NCBI GenBank assembly: GCA_036346355.1
Contig: CM070569.1
Coordinates: 41,456,276-41,520,275, forward strand
Direction of reading: 5' to 3'
Origin: Rhipidocladum racemiflorum
Taxonomy: Eukaryota > Streptophyta > Magnoliopsida > Poales > Poaceae
DNA length: 64,000 nucleotides
Part shown: positions 46,901 to 58,158 of the stretch, in pieces
Position numbering within the stretch: the first letter of the stretch is position 1
Layout: every line of letters starts with the position of its first letter
The notes under the pieces: generated by a model
What the model saw: only the letters and a program-made list of their open reading frames with translations
What the model was told of the DNA's origin: nothing
Databases searched by the model: none
Program-made: the position numbers and the translations under genes

Positions 46901-47360
46901 GCTGTGTTTTCCTTGTCTGCTGAGTGGATGTCCATAGGTTCTAGGTGGGTCATGCCGAAATTTTCCAGTTTTCGGAGTCTTGGTCTTTTTCCCGTTCTTG
47001 CCTAGTTTAGAGTTTTTGAGTTGTTTTAAATCTTGGTTCGGTGGTTGTCAGGTTCGTCCTTGTGCCGTGTGTTTCCGCTTGCGTGTGGTTTGGAAGGTTT
47101 CGGGTTCGTTGCCCCCTTTATGCAAATTGAATTGATATCGTATTGTTTTCCGGTATGCGGTGATCCTGGGCGTGTTTCGGGTCGCATACCGGGGGAATAC
47201 CGGGGTTGTTGTCGAGTCGTTTGGACGTTCGTAGGGTTGTCTCCATTGGGCTTGGGTATTAGCATCAGGATCACCTCCGGTGATTGGTTGCTAGGATCCA
47301 AATCCGATGGGAGCAACTGTTCATCCAACAACTCGAGGACGATCTGGGCGGCTCCTCACA
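43976..47360. mobile_element. 3.4-kb TG...CA element, probable solo LTR, inside Copia A
   Basis: It begins TGTCATGGTTCAAATTTCTG and ends GCTCCTCACA, with the perfect 5-bp duplication TCTCG (43,971-43,975 and 47,361-47,365). No gag, pol or internal LTR pair is visible. It has a GC-rich island near 44,120-44,350 and otherwise unremarkable sequence. Size, termini and duplication suit a solo LTR of a long-LTR Gypsy family, but family assignment needs a library search. ORFs inside it are not supported. Confidence 0.8.
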
Positions 47361-49157
47361 TCTCGCCCGTACCCACCTCAGCTCCTACGCCCTGTGATAG
47401 TCGTGCAAATTGCCAGCTCGCTCCCACCACGATGGCTTTACCTGCGTCCCCTACCGCTCCTGCATGCGACTCTCCCCCTGTCTTCCGCTATGCGCATCCT
47501 TCTGTTACACACCACCATATGCAAACCAGGGCTAAGAGTGGCATTTTTGTTCCAAAACGTAATTGGAACTTGTCTGCCACTTCTAACTCCACAATTTCGC
47601 CTATCCCCTCCACGTATCGTGCTGCCCTCAAGGACCCTCACTGGTATAACGCAATGTTAGAGGAATACAAGGCTTTGATGGCTAACAATACATGGTCTTT
47701 GGTTCCCAAGGATGCAGGTAAATATTGTGTCAGGAAAATGGCTATTTCGCCACAAATTTCACTCTGATGGCACTTTGGCTCGCTACAAGGCACGATGGGT
47801 CGTTCGTGGCTGTTCTCAGAAGGCCGGTGTGGATTATGGCGAGACATTCAGTCCAGTAATCAAACCAGCGACCATACGCACTGTCCTCAGTCTTGCCACT
47901 GTGCAATCCTGGCCAATTCATCAACTTGATGTCAAAAATGCATTTCTACATGGTCACCTCACAGAAACTGTATTTGCTCAGCAGCCGTCGGGGTTTGTGG
48001 ATGCTAATTTTCCTAATCACGTTTGCAAGCTGCAACGGTCGCTATACGGTCTGAAACAGGCCCCTCGCACATGGTTCTTGCGCTTCACTTCGTACTTGTG
48101 CAAACTGGGCTTCCGGGCATCCAAGAGTGATACCTCCTTGTTCATATTCAAGTCCAGTCAGGACACAGCTTATCTTCTTTTATATGTTGATGATATAATA
48201 CTCACTGCTAGCTCCATGCCGCTTCTGTCAAAAATCACTGAATGTCTCTGCTGCGAGTTTGCTATGTCTGATCTTGGTCCGCTCTAGCACTTCTTGGGGA
48301 TCACTGTCACTAAAAACAATGCTGGCTTGTTCCTCTCACAAAACCAGTATGCAATGGAGATATTAGACCGAGCCAATATGTCCAATTGCAACCCCTGCAA
48401 TACGCCTGTGGATACTCAGAGCAAACCCTCTGTCAGTGATGGTACTCTAATTCCTGATGCGACTGAATATCGGAGCTTGGCCGGGGCACTTCAGTATCTC
48501 ACTTTGACTCGGCCGGACATTTCCTTTGCAGTCCAACAGGTGTGTTTGTTCATGCATGCTCCGAGGGACACACATCTCAAACTTCAAGGCGTATTTTGAG
48601 ATATGTCAAAGGCACTCTACACTATGGGATTCAGCTATACAAAACATCGATTCATCCTTCTTTGGCGTATTCGGATGCCGATTGGGCGGATGCCGGACAC
48701 AAGGAGATCAACCTCCGGCTATTGTGTATTTCGGGCTCCAACATCATTGCCTGGTCCTCCAAACGGCAGCCCACAAGATCACGTTCAAGTCTTTGAAGCG
48801 AATATCGGGCGTTGCAAATGCGATTCTTTGAACTCTGTTGGGTTCGACAATTACTAACTGAACTGAATCATCCTCCGCGCCAAGCTTCAGTGGTTTTTTG
48901 TGACAACGTCAGCACAATGTATATGTCCAACAACCCTGTCAATCACCAAAGGACCAAGCATGTTGAAATGTCCAACAACCCTGTCAATCACCAAAGGACC
49001 AAGCATGTTGAAATCGATTTACATTTCGTCCGCGACAAGGTATCACTGGGTGAGATCAAAGTCGTCCACATCGCCTCGATTCACAAATACCGATGTCTTT
49101 ACGAAAGGTCTGCCTTGTGTTATCTTCAGCGAGTTTCGTCGCAGCCTGCATGTTGAG
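47361..49157 (+). pseudogene. Copia A reverse transcriptase and RNase H (broken)
   Basis: After the solo LTR the linker resumes in frame, then HHMQTRAKSGIF, HWYNAMLEEYKALMANNTWS; a frameshift near 47,718; GKWLFRHKFHSDGTLARYKA, QLDVKNAFLHGHL, SLYGLKQAPRTW and LLLYVDDII; TAG at 48,285-48,287; LFLSQNQYAMEILDRANMSN; another shift near 48,590; RNase H pieces (YSDADWADAGHK, NIIAWSSKRQPT); then FCDNVSTMYMSNNPVNHQRT with a 45-bp tandem duplication. The 3' LTR starts 21 bases after the last aligned segment. Confidence 0.9.
48923..49012 (+). repeat. perfect 45-bp tandem duplication in RNase H region
   Basis: 48,923-48,967 and 48,968-49,012 are identical and encode MSNNPVNHQRTKHVE twice, in frame. Confidence 0.96.
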
Positions 49158-49178
49158 CCCGGTGCAGGCTGAGGGGGG

Positions 49179-49388
49179 TGTTAGCGATAGTCTTGGTTCG
49201 TTAGCTTTGCATACTGTTGTAACAACCTTTCCTAGTCTCTTGGTCTTTCCCAGCTCTCGCGTAGGATGTGGAGGACGTTGTCAATTCTGGTAGGCTAGCG
49301 CACCACGATCTCCATTCTTGTACTGCATATATACTCGTACCATCAGTCAATGAAGGGCGGCTCTTATTCTCTCATTCTCACTCTTTCA
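49179..49388 (+). repeat. 3' LTR of Copia A
   Basis: A 210-bp LTR with two substitutions relative to the 5' copy (one near position 21, one near position 112). Confidence 0.96.
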
Positions 49389-49393
49389 CCCCT

Positions 49394-49600
49394 TTTGTTT
49401 TTTTTTCGAAATAAGGGCAAGAGCTCTGCCGATTTCATTAAGAAGAAAGCGAAGTACAAAAGCCAGGGGCCTAACATAGAAACAAAAGGGGTAAAAAGCG
49501 GGAGCTGGGAGAAGAGAACCCTAAACAACACAACGCCCATAGCCTGGGCAACAACGGCAACTGCTCCGAGGAGGCCTCCTTACTAGATGGAACATGGTGA
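49394..49600 (-). mobile_element. possible LINE 3' end with poly-A (minus strand)
   Basis: The plus strand shows a T-run (49,394-49,407) followed by CGAAATAAGGGCAAGAGCTC and GCCGATTTCATTAAGAAG. On the minus strand this is an A-tailed end containing AATGAAATCGGCAGAGCTCT, which I associate with grass LINE tails. No coding region is preserved. Copia A inserted beside it. Confidence 0.45.
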
Positions 49601-50068
49601 AATCTTAGATCGTTTTCTGGACAACATCTAGCAGAGCAGCTTCCTGGTTTCCCCCCTTTGTTGGTAGAGCGATTCTGCCATAACCAAACATTTTTTGTGT
49701 ATAATCAGCAAAACTGCATGCACGCATGAGCTCATACGGCAAAGAGCAAACGAGGCCACGATTCAAATCGAGCAAATAGCTGTCATTGTATAAACGACGT
49801 GAAGGGACCGGAATTACCTCCCACCTGCCGCTCAACTCCCTGTCGCCGACTGAGGTGGCACACAGCTTGTTGCCTGCGTGATCTCGCGGCCCAGCTCGAC
49901 GCCTGGAAGCTGTCTTCGCGGCCTAGACATTTCAGCAAACACCTTCCGGTCGTGGCGCCTTCCCGGCGTGGCTGACAACGCTCGCACCGACGCACCCCGC
50001 CGGCGGGCGGTGACCGGTCGGACCACCCCGGAACACCGCATGCACGATGGATCTCCAATCCTCACTCC
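49601..50068. other. GC-variable spacer, nothing recognised
   Basis: Overlapping ORFs on both strands show no family motif. The GC-rich stretch at 49,850-50,060 may be an old promoter/exon island. Confidence 0.4.
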
Positions 50069-50923
50069 ATGCATGGGGTAGACGCGTGCTTGGAAGCAAA
50101 ATCCATGACCCAAGCCATCGAAGAGAAGAAGAAGCACAGCAGCTTCCTGGTATGCATTCGGGCCGAGCGTTTTGTTTGGAGAGATTTGATTGTTTGCTGT
50201 AAAGTTTACGTGCATTTGATGATTTATCATATTATATCTTAATAAAGTATGTAATAATGAATCTAAATGTAAAATTAGGAGGTGTTAAACTGACAGTGAT
50301 ATAATATTAAAATAAGACAAATAAATCAAACAAAATATAACCATTTAAAAAGCGTCGCCCGGTAGATAAGGGGTGTTAGGGTGTGCTTTAGCCCTCTTAC
50401 CACCTCTTGGGTCCGCTACTAAATATATAATTTCTAGACTAATACTCCCTCCAGTTTGATAATAGATGTCGTTTTGGACACAGTGATGGTCAAACTTCTA
50501 AAACTTTGACTATCGATATATTTTTAAATATTTAAATTGGATATATGAAAATTATATGTGTAGACTTGTCTCGAGAAGTACTTTCATAATATTATAATTT
50601 TATTGGGTTTTATAAATATATTTTAATAAAAATTAGCGGTCAAAGTTGTATTTTGAAGACCGTGTCGATGTCCAAAACGACATCTATTATCAAACTGGAG
50701 GGAGTATTAATAAAACATAACATGATAAATTATCGAATATACATCGACTTGATGATAAATAATAAATTATTCCTTTGTTTGCAGGCTCAAATGCCGCGAA
50801 GAGGCCTTACAAAAATCTCCCCCAATATCACCTCGCGGGCGAGTCTGGAGATCTCTTGCCGGCAGGGGCAAGGACAAGGTCGTGGCATCTCGCATCGTGT
50901 ATCCACAACACCATCCCTGGATC
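50069..50923 (+). CDS. hypothetical two-exon gene fragment, truncated by a hAT insertion
   Basis: An ATG at 50,069 opens an 81-nt exon (MHGVDACLEAKSMTQAIEEK and so on) ending at a donor CTG|GTATGC (50,149/50,150). An acceptor TTTGCAG at 50,784 opens an exon-like segment 50,785-50,923, readable in phase (AQMPRRGLTKISPNITS). Another frame of the second exon reads KRPYKNLPQYHLAGESGD, which could equally be the real one. I recognise neither. The intron contains a Stowaway MITE. The segment ends abruptly at the hAT element at 50,924. It could be a dead gene fragment. Confidence 0.22.
50445..50704. mobile_element. Stowaway-like (Tc1/Mariner) MITE
   Basis: CTCCCTCCAGTTTGATAATA at the left is mirrored by TATTATCAAACTGGAGGGAG at the right. 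It is flanked by TA dinucleotides (50,443-50,444 and 50,705-50,706). 260 bp, AT-rich, non-coding. Confidence 0.93.
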
Positions 50924-51052
50924 TAGCGGTGGATATCGAGCTGACTCGACTCGACTCGTTATCTTAACGAGTTGAAAACTCAACTCGTCTCGACTTGTTA
51001 TAAACTTGAGTTCGCTCGAGTTGGCTCGTTAAGCTCGTTATAAATGTGAGCA

Positions 51053-51384
51053 ACAAAGCATGCATTAGATACCTCAAACACTCAAACATGGAATTACTGT
51101 CATGGGGTTACTGCAGAACAATGATGGATAGAAAAATGAAAATTCATAATTCATAACATTCAGCTAGAAATGCTCAAATATAGATGACATTCCCAATTCC
51201 AACAGGTGTAGTACAGATTAATGAAGAATATAGATGATCGATAAGCTAAACTGTAAGGCAAACTCGAAAAAAGACAGCAAGCTTATCTACTACATATTAG
51301 ACACATCAAGTTCCTACATGGGTAAGATGCATATTGCATAAGACAATACAAAGCTTATCTTTTTTTTTCCAAACTCATTAAACT
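51053..51384. other. AT-rich interior of the hAT element
   Basis: Non-coding; no ORF or repeat pair is seen between the CTCGTTAA cluster and the Gypsy LTR. Confidence 0.55.
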
Positions 51385-52408
51385 TGTCGGCGTATTCTAC
51401 ACCAAGGTACCCACTCCACCGCACTAAATGCGGTCAACAGGCGATCAGGGCGTGTCCGGGCCCACCGCCACTGCAAGTGGAAGGGCCCAAGGTGGTCGCC
51501 CAGTGGACACGTGGCGATCGGGCCAGGCCACTGGGCGCCCAGGAAGGTGGTCGCCCAGTGGACACGTGGCGATCGGGCCAGGCCACTGGGCGCCCAGGAA
51601 GGTGGTCGCCCAGTGGACACGTGGCGATCAGGCCAGGCCACTGGGCGCCCAGGAAGGTGGTCGCCCCGTGGCCACTTGCCGATCAGGCCAGGCCACTGGG
51701 CGCCCAGTAAGGTGGTTGCCCAGTGGACACGTGGCGATCAAGCCAGGTCACTGGGCGCCCAGTAAGGTGGTCGCCCAGTGGACACGTGGCGATCAGGCCA
51801 AGCCGCTAGCGTACCGTCCCCGAGGCAGCCTTGCAAGGTTCAAGGGCATTTAATGCAAATCGTGCGCATTAAATGCCAAGCGTAGAGGCCACAGTATGGC
51901 GGCGCGCCTTCCTCAGGCGCATAATAATTACGGGTGACATCACGGCAGCGCTTCACCTGACGGAACGGGCGGCGTTGGTAGGCGCGGGGCCCGAGGCAGG
52001 GGTGTGACGGCTGCAGGAGGCATTAAATGATGTGTAAGAACAGTGACGCGCGCATTAAATGCGCCCGTGGCAGTGTAATGAGGGTGGCTTGCGATGTAAG
52101 CCTCCCATGCGCCCCCGCCAGCCCAAGTATAAAAGGGAGCCGGGGTGCATGGGAGAAGGGGTTGGCTCCATAGTGGGTAAATCTGACTCCCTCGGGCTAG
52201 AACACAAGAAATAACAAGAAAAGCAGGACTAGGGCTATTACTCTCCGGAGGGCCCAAACCTGGGTAAATGTCTTGCGTCCCCCTGTTCCCCTGAGCTTCC
52301 CGGTATTCCGATCATCTTCTTCCTTTCTCTGGCGATTGCCCCGAAAGCCCCCCGTCTGAACCTCATAAGCACCCGATTCGGAGGTGCCTGTTGGCTAGTA
52401 CGCTGACA
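51385..52408 (+). repeat. 5' LTR of the Gypsy element
   Basis: 1,024 bp. TATAAAAG at 52,128-52,135 is the likely core promoter. Contains the six-unit 55-bp array. Confidence 0.95.
51491..51820 (+). repeat. 55-bp tandem array in the 5' LTR, six units
   Basis: Units start GGTGGTCGCCCAGTGGACAC at 51,491, 51,546, 51,601, 51,656, 51,711 and 51,766. Each contains the partly self-complementary CGCCCAGTGG/CCACTGGGCG. Located upstream of the LTR TATA box, so it may act as an enhancer-like array (inference). Confidence 0.95.
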
Positions 52409-52427
52409 GTGGCGCGCCAGGTAGGGG
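52409..52427 (+). promoter_or_regulatory. primer-binding site of the Gypsy element
   Basis: GTGGCGCGCCAGGTAGGGG directly follows the LTR. The position and TGGCGC start fit a tRNA primer site. The cognate tRNA was not determined. Confidence 0.65.
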
Positions 52428-52501
52428 CTATTGGTGGTTAGATCGCCCTCTTCCTTCCGTTTCCAGTTCGAAGCTCAGCAGAACTAGGGGCGCTCGTCTG
52501 C

Positions 52502-54284
52502 ATGGCGGAGTCGCACTCCAAGTGCAGCAACCTGCCCGAGGAAAGCAGCGCCCGTAGCCGGTCCCGACGTTCGGGGAGGGAGCCGGGCCACCCGGGTCCC
52601 TCCGCTGCGGGAGGGGCGGGCGTGGCTCCCACGCCTGGGGGTCAGCCCGTCCAACGGCGCTTGGCATTGGGGGACGACACCCCCGCGCGGAGCCTTCACG
52701 CGGCCCGTCTTCTTCTCGATCATCCTCCAGTAACTCTGGGGGGGACACCCCAGCCACTCCATGGCTGCGGGACATCGTCCACCTGGTCGACGCCGCTCAA
52801 CAGCAGGTTGAGGCGACGACTCGGCCGGGGGCTTCCGGCATGTGGCGGCAAGGAGCCCGCGCTACCGACGCGCCGGGTTCCAGCCGCCACACGACGATTT
52901 CTCCTGGCATCAAGGGACGGGACAAGGGGAAGGGAGTTCTGGTTGCAGCCCCCTCCGTAACAGGGGGACGTGCACGTGAGTCCGCCTCCTCTCGCGGTCC
53001 CCCCGAGCCAAGGGGGAATCGCGAAGATCTTAGATCGCACCTGGACGAGAGGCAGCTCCAGCGCGACGGTGACCTGCGTCACGTTCTCAGGGGGCGTCGC
53101 AAGAGCGCACAGCGGCGCCCCCATCCCCAGGTATCCGCTGGGCGACAGGGGTCTTCCCCCTCAGACTCCGGGGAGAGCGCAGGGTCGTACTCCTCATCCT
53201 CCCCTCAGGATAGAGGGGCTGGCGAACAACGCTGCTCCCCCTACAACGTTGGATGCCAGGCGTTCTCTCTTCGCCTCCGGCAAGCCGCTTGGCCGGAGAG
53301 ATTCCGCCCCGCCTCCATCGAGAAGTACGACGGCACCACCAACCCGGAGGAGTTCCTGCAAATCTACACCACGGTGGTGCGCGCGGCGGGAGGGTCCGAG
53401 AAGGTTATGGCCAACTACCTCCCGACGTCGCTGACGGGCTCAGCCCGGTCTTGGCTACTTAACCTCCCGCGAGGCTCCGTGCACTCGTGGGAGGAGCTGT
53501 GCGACATCTTCGTCGCCAACTTCCAGGGCTCCTACGCTCAACCAGGCGTGGAGGATGACCTCCACGCCTGGAAGCGGCAGAGGGAGTCACGAGAGAGTTC
53601 ATCCGGCGGTTTAGCCATCGCCGCAACACGATCCCCTGGATCTCTCGAGCGATCGGTGATCATCGCTTTCGGAGGGGGTCCGGACGGAAGATGCGGGAGA
53701 AGATGGCTACCCGTATCATCTCAACCACTTCCGAGCTGTTCTCCCTGGCGCACAAGTGCGCCAGGGCGGCCGAGGCTCAGAAGTGCGCGACGAGGCCTAC
53801 TGACACCGACGACGCCGGCACCTCGAAATCCTCCGACCGCAAGAAGAAGAAGAAGCGAAAGGAGACCACCGCTAGGGAAGTCCTGGTTGCCGAACCAGAG
53901 ACCAAATCCCGGCGTCGCGATGATCAGGACCGGAGAGATGAGCGCCGGGACCGGCACAGCGACAGTAGGGACCGCCGCGAAGACGATGGGGGCAAACCAT
54001 ATTGCCCCATCCATCGAACAAGCGGACACGACTTGGAGGACTGCCAAGTTGTGTCTAAGCTGGTAGACAGGCGGCTCAAGAAGCGCCGCGAGAAAGATCA
54101 CGGAGAAGATGACGACGAAGACTTAGCTCCACTGGCCTTCCAGCAGGCGGAGCACACGGTGGCGTTCATTCACGGTGGCTCGGCTACCTACTCGTCGAAC
54201 TCGCAGTACAAGCGGGATCTGAGGCAGGTCTGCGCCACTGTAAAGTCCTCCGGGGCGGGTAAATTTCTTGAAGTGGTCGAGTAA
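52502..54284 (+). pseudogene. Gypsy gag (frameshifted)
   Basis: A likely ATG at 52,502 (MAESHSKCS). A shift before about 52,780 leads to LRDIVHLVDAAQQQVEATTR. The retrotransposon gag domain follows, with YDGTTNPEEFLQIYTTVVRA, LPTSLTGSARSWLLNLPRGS and SWEELCDIFVANFQG. Two shifts near 53,590-53,690 intervene, then REKMATRIISTTSELFSLAH, a Lys/Arg/Asp-rich stretch and the CCHC-like YCPIHRTSGHDLEDC. The frame ends at 54,284 with FLEVVE. Confidence 0.85.
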
Positions 54285-54333
54285 CCGTCGATTTTAGGGG
54301 TGACCACCGGAGAACGTTTCCGGTCCGAGCCAT

Positions 54334-56308
54334 TTGCCGATCGTGGTCTCCCCCACGGTTCGCAACGCGAAGCTCGGGCGGGTCCTCGTCGATGGAGGTA
54401 GCGCCATCAACCTGCTGTCAGTTGGGGCGTACCAAGCGCTCCAGATACCGTATGAGGAGCTGCGCCCGGCCCCACTCTTCTACGGAGTCGCTCCCGGGGT
54501 GGGCCTCTTGCCCCTGGGGCAGGTCCAGTTGCCGGTTACGTTCGGAAGTGCGGAAAACTTCCGGACGGAGCTGGTCGACTTCGAGGTCGCCGACTTCGAC
54601 CTCCCCTACAACGCCCTGCTCGGCCGTCCGGCCTTGGTCAAGTTCATGGCGGTCGCTCACTATGCCTACATGCTGGTGAAGATTCCCGGGCCTGGGGGTC
54701 CAATTACGGTGAAGGTGGATAGACTGGAAGCCCTGCGTCTCAGCAAGCAGCTGCAGGACCTGGCCGGCACCACCTGCTCGGCGCGCGATAAGGACGACGG
54801 TCCGGGCTCCCCCTCGGTCAGGACCAGCCGCCTGCACCTTCGGGCGAGGCGAAGGCGGTCCCCGTGGGTGAGGACGGCTCGGGCAAGGTCGTCAAGATCG
54901 GCACCGACCTCAGCTCCAAATAGGAAGGCGCGCTCATCACCTTCCTCCGGTCTAACCTGGATGTGTTTGCTTGGGAACCATCCGAAATGACCGGGGTCCC
55001 CAGGGAGGTGATTGAGCACCGATTGGCAACGCTCCCCGGAGCGCACCCGGTTCGGCAGAAGATCCGACGACAGGCGCCGGAGCGGCAGGACGCCATTCGG
55101 GACGAAGTGGAGAAGCTTTTGTCTGCCAAGATTGTGCGGGAGGCCGCCTACCCGGAGTGGCTGGCCAACCTCGTGCTCGTGAAGAAGTCCAACGGGAAGT
55201 GGCGAATGTGCATCGACTTCACCGACCTTAACAAAGCCTGCCCCAAGGACCCGTACCCCCTTCCGCAGATAGACATCGTTGTCGACTCCACGGTGGGGTG
55301 CGAATTTTTGTGCTTCCTCGACGCCTACTCCGGCAACCATCATATCAGCATGGCGCAGGAAGACGAAGAGAAAACCGCCTTCGTGACTCCTCTCGGTGTG
55401 TATTGCTATGTCAGGATGCCCTTCGGGCTAAAGAATGCTGGTGCCACCTATCAGCGGGCTATGCACATTGTGTTTCGGCCCCAGATAGGGAAGAACCTGG
55501 AAGTGTATGTTGATGATCTGGTAGTAAAAACAAAAAAGGCCGACGAACTTGTCCAGGACCTGGAAGAGACCTTCTCCCGCCTCAGAAAATACTGTATAAA
55601 GCTGAATCCCGAGAAGTGCGTGTTTGGTGTCTCATCCGGGAAGCTACTCGGGTTCCTGGTCTCGGGTTCCTGGTCTCTAGCCGCGGGATCGAGGTCAACC
55701 CAGAGAAGATAGAAGCAATTGAGCGGATGCAGCCGCCTACCCGGCTCAAGCAACTCAGTGCTTGACTGGCCGGCTGGCTTCCCTTGGCCGGTTCATAGCC
55801 CGGCTAGGGGAGAAAAGCCTGCCGCTGTTCAAGCTGTTGAAGAAGACCAACTCGTTTGAGTGGACCCCAGAAGCACAGCAGGCGTTCGAAGACCTGAAGA
55901 AGTACCTCTCCTCCCCCCCGGTACTGGTCGCCCTAGAGCCAGGCGAGCCGCTGCTGCTGTATGTGGCGGCTAGCCCCTCTGTGGTGAGTGCGGCGCTGGT
56001 GGTGGAGCGGGATGGTGTCCAACGGCCGGTCTATTACGTCAGCAAGATGCTTCACGGTGCAGAAACAAGGTACCCTCAGGCTCAGAAGATGGTCTATGCT
56101 GTGGTGGTGGCATCAAGAAAGTTACGGCACTATTTCCAAGGGAGAGAGATCACAGTGGTCTCCTCGTACCCCCTGCGTGAGATCCTCCACAACCGAGAAG
56201 CAGAGGGCCGCATCGCAAAGTGGTCCGTCGAGCTGGGGGAATTCGGTGTCAAGTTTGCTCCTCGTACCGCGATAAAAAGTCAAAGGCTGGCGGACTTCGC
56301 TGCCGTCA
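54334..56308 (+). pseudogene. Gypsy protease, reverse transcriptase and RNase H
   Basis: Protease-like GRVLVDGGSAINLLSVGAYQ (the plant Gypsy DGGS variant of the active site). RT at 54,963-55,660: LSAKIVREAAYPEWLANLVL, WRMCIDFTDLNKACPKDPYP, CFLDAYSGNHHI, MPFGLKNAGATYQRAM, YVDDLVVK. A 14-bp tandem duplication (GGGTTCCTGGTCTC, near 55,650-55,677) shifts the frame, and another shift occurs near 55,760. RNase H follows, with FEWTPEAQQAFEDLKKYLSS, PLLLYVAASPSVVSAALV and LRHYFQGREITVVSSYPLRE. Confidence 0.9.
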
Positions 56309-58158
56309 GTGGACTCCACCAGTCCGGCCGATCAGTCCGCGCCCTCCCCCTGGACACTCTTCTTCGACGGGTCCTTCAGGCTCGAAGGCGCGGGGGCTGG
56401 GGTCCTCCTGGTCTCTCCGACCGGGGACCTCCTCAAGTACGTGGTCGCCCTCGACTTCAAGGCTACTAACAACGTCGCTGAGTACGAAGGCCTGCTGGCC
56501 GGGCTCCGGGCCGCCGCAGCCCTCGGTATCCGGCGCCTGCAAGTGAAGGGCGACTCCCTGATGGTCGTCAATCAGGCTAGGAAGGATTTCTCCTGCCCCG
56601 ACCCCGTCATGGCGGCGTACCTGGCGGAGGTCAGGAAGTTGGAACGGCATTTCGAAGGGTTGGGGTATACTCACATCCCACGACGCGACAATCATCTGGC
56701 GGACGAGCTCGCCCAGCTCGCCTCAACAAGATCTCCTGTTCCGGTCGGGGTCTTTGAAGAAAGGCTTCCGCGACCGTCCATCGCAGCCCCCGTCCCTGGT
56801 GGGGACGATGGTGATACCGCTTCAGCCCTTGCTCCTGGAGGGAAAGTGGTTCCGGTGGAAACGCCCGGCCAGGCGGAGTACCCGAACGACCACCTTGTGG
56901 TCGCTGTACTTGACCGGGAAGGCACATGGATGGATCCGATCCTGGCCTACCTGCGGGATCAAGTGTGCCCCGATGATGATGCGTCAGCAGAGAAGGTAGC
57001 ACGTAAGGCCAAGTGCTATACCCTGGTGGGCGGGGACCTGTACCGCCGGGGTAAGAACGGAATTCTTCTGAAGTGCATCACTCGGGAAGAGGGGAGCAGT
57101 TTGCTCTCGGATATCCATGGAGGCGTGTGCGGGAGCCATGTGTCCGGACGAACGATGGCGGGAAAAGCTTTCCGTCAAGGGTTCTATTGGCCAATCGCCT
57201 CCAGGATGCTGCGGTGGTGAGGAGATGTGAGGCATGCCAGTTCCACGCCAAGCAGATCCACCAACCAGCCCAGGCCCTGCAAACTATCCCGCTCTCTTGG
57301 CCCTTCGCGGCCTGGGGGCTGGATATCCTGGGCCCGTTCCCGCGGGCCACAGGGGGCTACACCCACTTGTTCGTCGCCATCGACAAGTTCACTAAGTGGG
57401 TGGAAGCCGAGGCAGTAAGATCCATCACCGCCACAGCCGCAGTCAAGTTCATGCAAGGGATTTTCACCCGCTTTGGGGTCGCTAACCGCATCATCACCGA
57501 CAACGGCGCGCAGTTCACCAGCGCGGCCTTCTTGGACTTTTGCGAAGAGATGGGCACCAAGGTTTGCTTTGCCTCGGTCGCCCACCCCAAGAGCAACGGC
57601 CAGGTCGAGCGGGCCAATGCGCTGGTGCTGAAGGGCCTCAAGACGCGGGCATTTGATCGACTTCACAAGCGTGGGGCCCGATGGACTGAAGAGCTCCCGG
57701 TGGTGTTGTGGTCGCTTCGGACTACCCCTAGCCGAGCCACCGGGGAAACCCCTTTCTTCCTGGTCTACGGCGCGGAAGCTGTCCTCCCCTCGGAGCTGAA
57801 ACTGGGGTCGCCACGCGTTGCTGCGTTCGTGGAAGGAAACCAGGAGGATCTGCGCCGGGACGACATCAACCTCCTGGAAGAGGCACAGGATCGGGCGGCT
57901 CTGCGCGCTGCAAAGTACCAGCAAAGCCTCAGGCGGTACCACGCCTCCCGGGTCAGTGAGAGGACGCTGGCAGTGGGCGACCTGGTCTTGCGAAGAATCC
58001 AGTCGCATGCCGGGTCGCATAAACTGTCTCCCCAGTGGGAGGGACCGTTCAAAGTTATCTCAGTCTCTCGTCCCGGGGCGGTCCGGCTGGCCACTGAAGA
58101 CGGCGAAGAATTGGTGAACTCCCAGAATATAGAAAATCTGCACAAGTTCTACCCCTGA
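56309..58158 (+). pseudogene. Gypsy second RNase H and integrase
   Basis: An archaeal-type RNase H (WTLFFDGSFRLEGAGAGVLL, NNVAEYEGLLAGLRAA, VKGDSLMVVNQ, RRDNHLADELAQLAS) precedes the integrase zinc finger (DIHGGVCGSH, CEACQFHAK). The integrase core has WGLDILGPFP, RIITDNGAQFTSAAF and HPKSNGQVERANALVL (D,D,E present). The C-terminal part ends QNIENLHKFYP and stops at 58,158. One frame change near 57,215 splits the zinc finger. The duplicated RNase H is the Tat-lineage mark. Confidence 0.9.

Larger units (their letters stand above)
36398..49388 (+). mobile_element. Copia element A (outer), 13.0 kb with two nested insertions
   Basis: Two 210-bp LTRs (36,398-36,607 and 49,179-49,388) start TGTTAGCG, end CTTTCA and differ at two positions. 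They are flanked by CCCCT (36,393-36,397 and 49,389-49,393). The primer-binding site TGGTATCAGA follows the left LTR. A polypurine tract GAGGGGGG precedes the right LTR. Copia element B (37,812-42,534) and a probable solo LTR (43,976-47,360) are later insertions; without them and their duplications the element is about 4.9 kb. The order gag, protease, integrase, RT, RNase H is Copia. Confidence 0.96.

Noticed and set aside
47026..47331. ORFs on both strands at the right end of the 3.4-kb element
   Set aside because: No homology features. They cross the element/Copia A border.
51491..51820. Regular direct repeats resembling a CRISPR array
   Set aside because: The units are contiguous, with no unique spacers, and lie in a plant LTR.
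51384..51853. Overlapping plus- and minus-strand ORFs with repeated GDQARPLGAQ-like peptides (also 61,952-62,239)
   Set aside because: They are translations of the 55-bp LTR tandem array, not genes.
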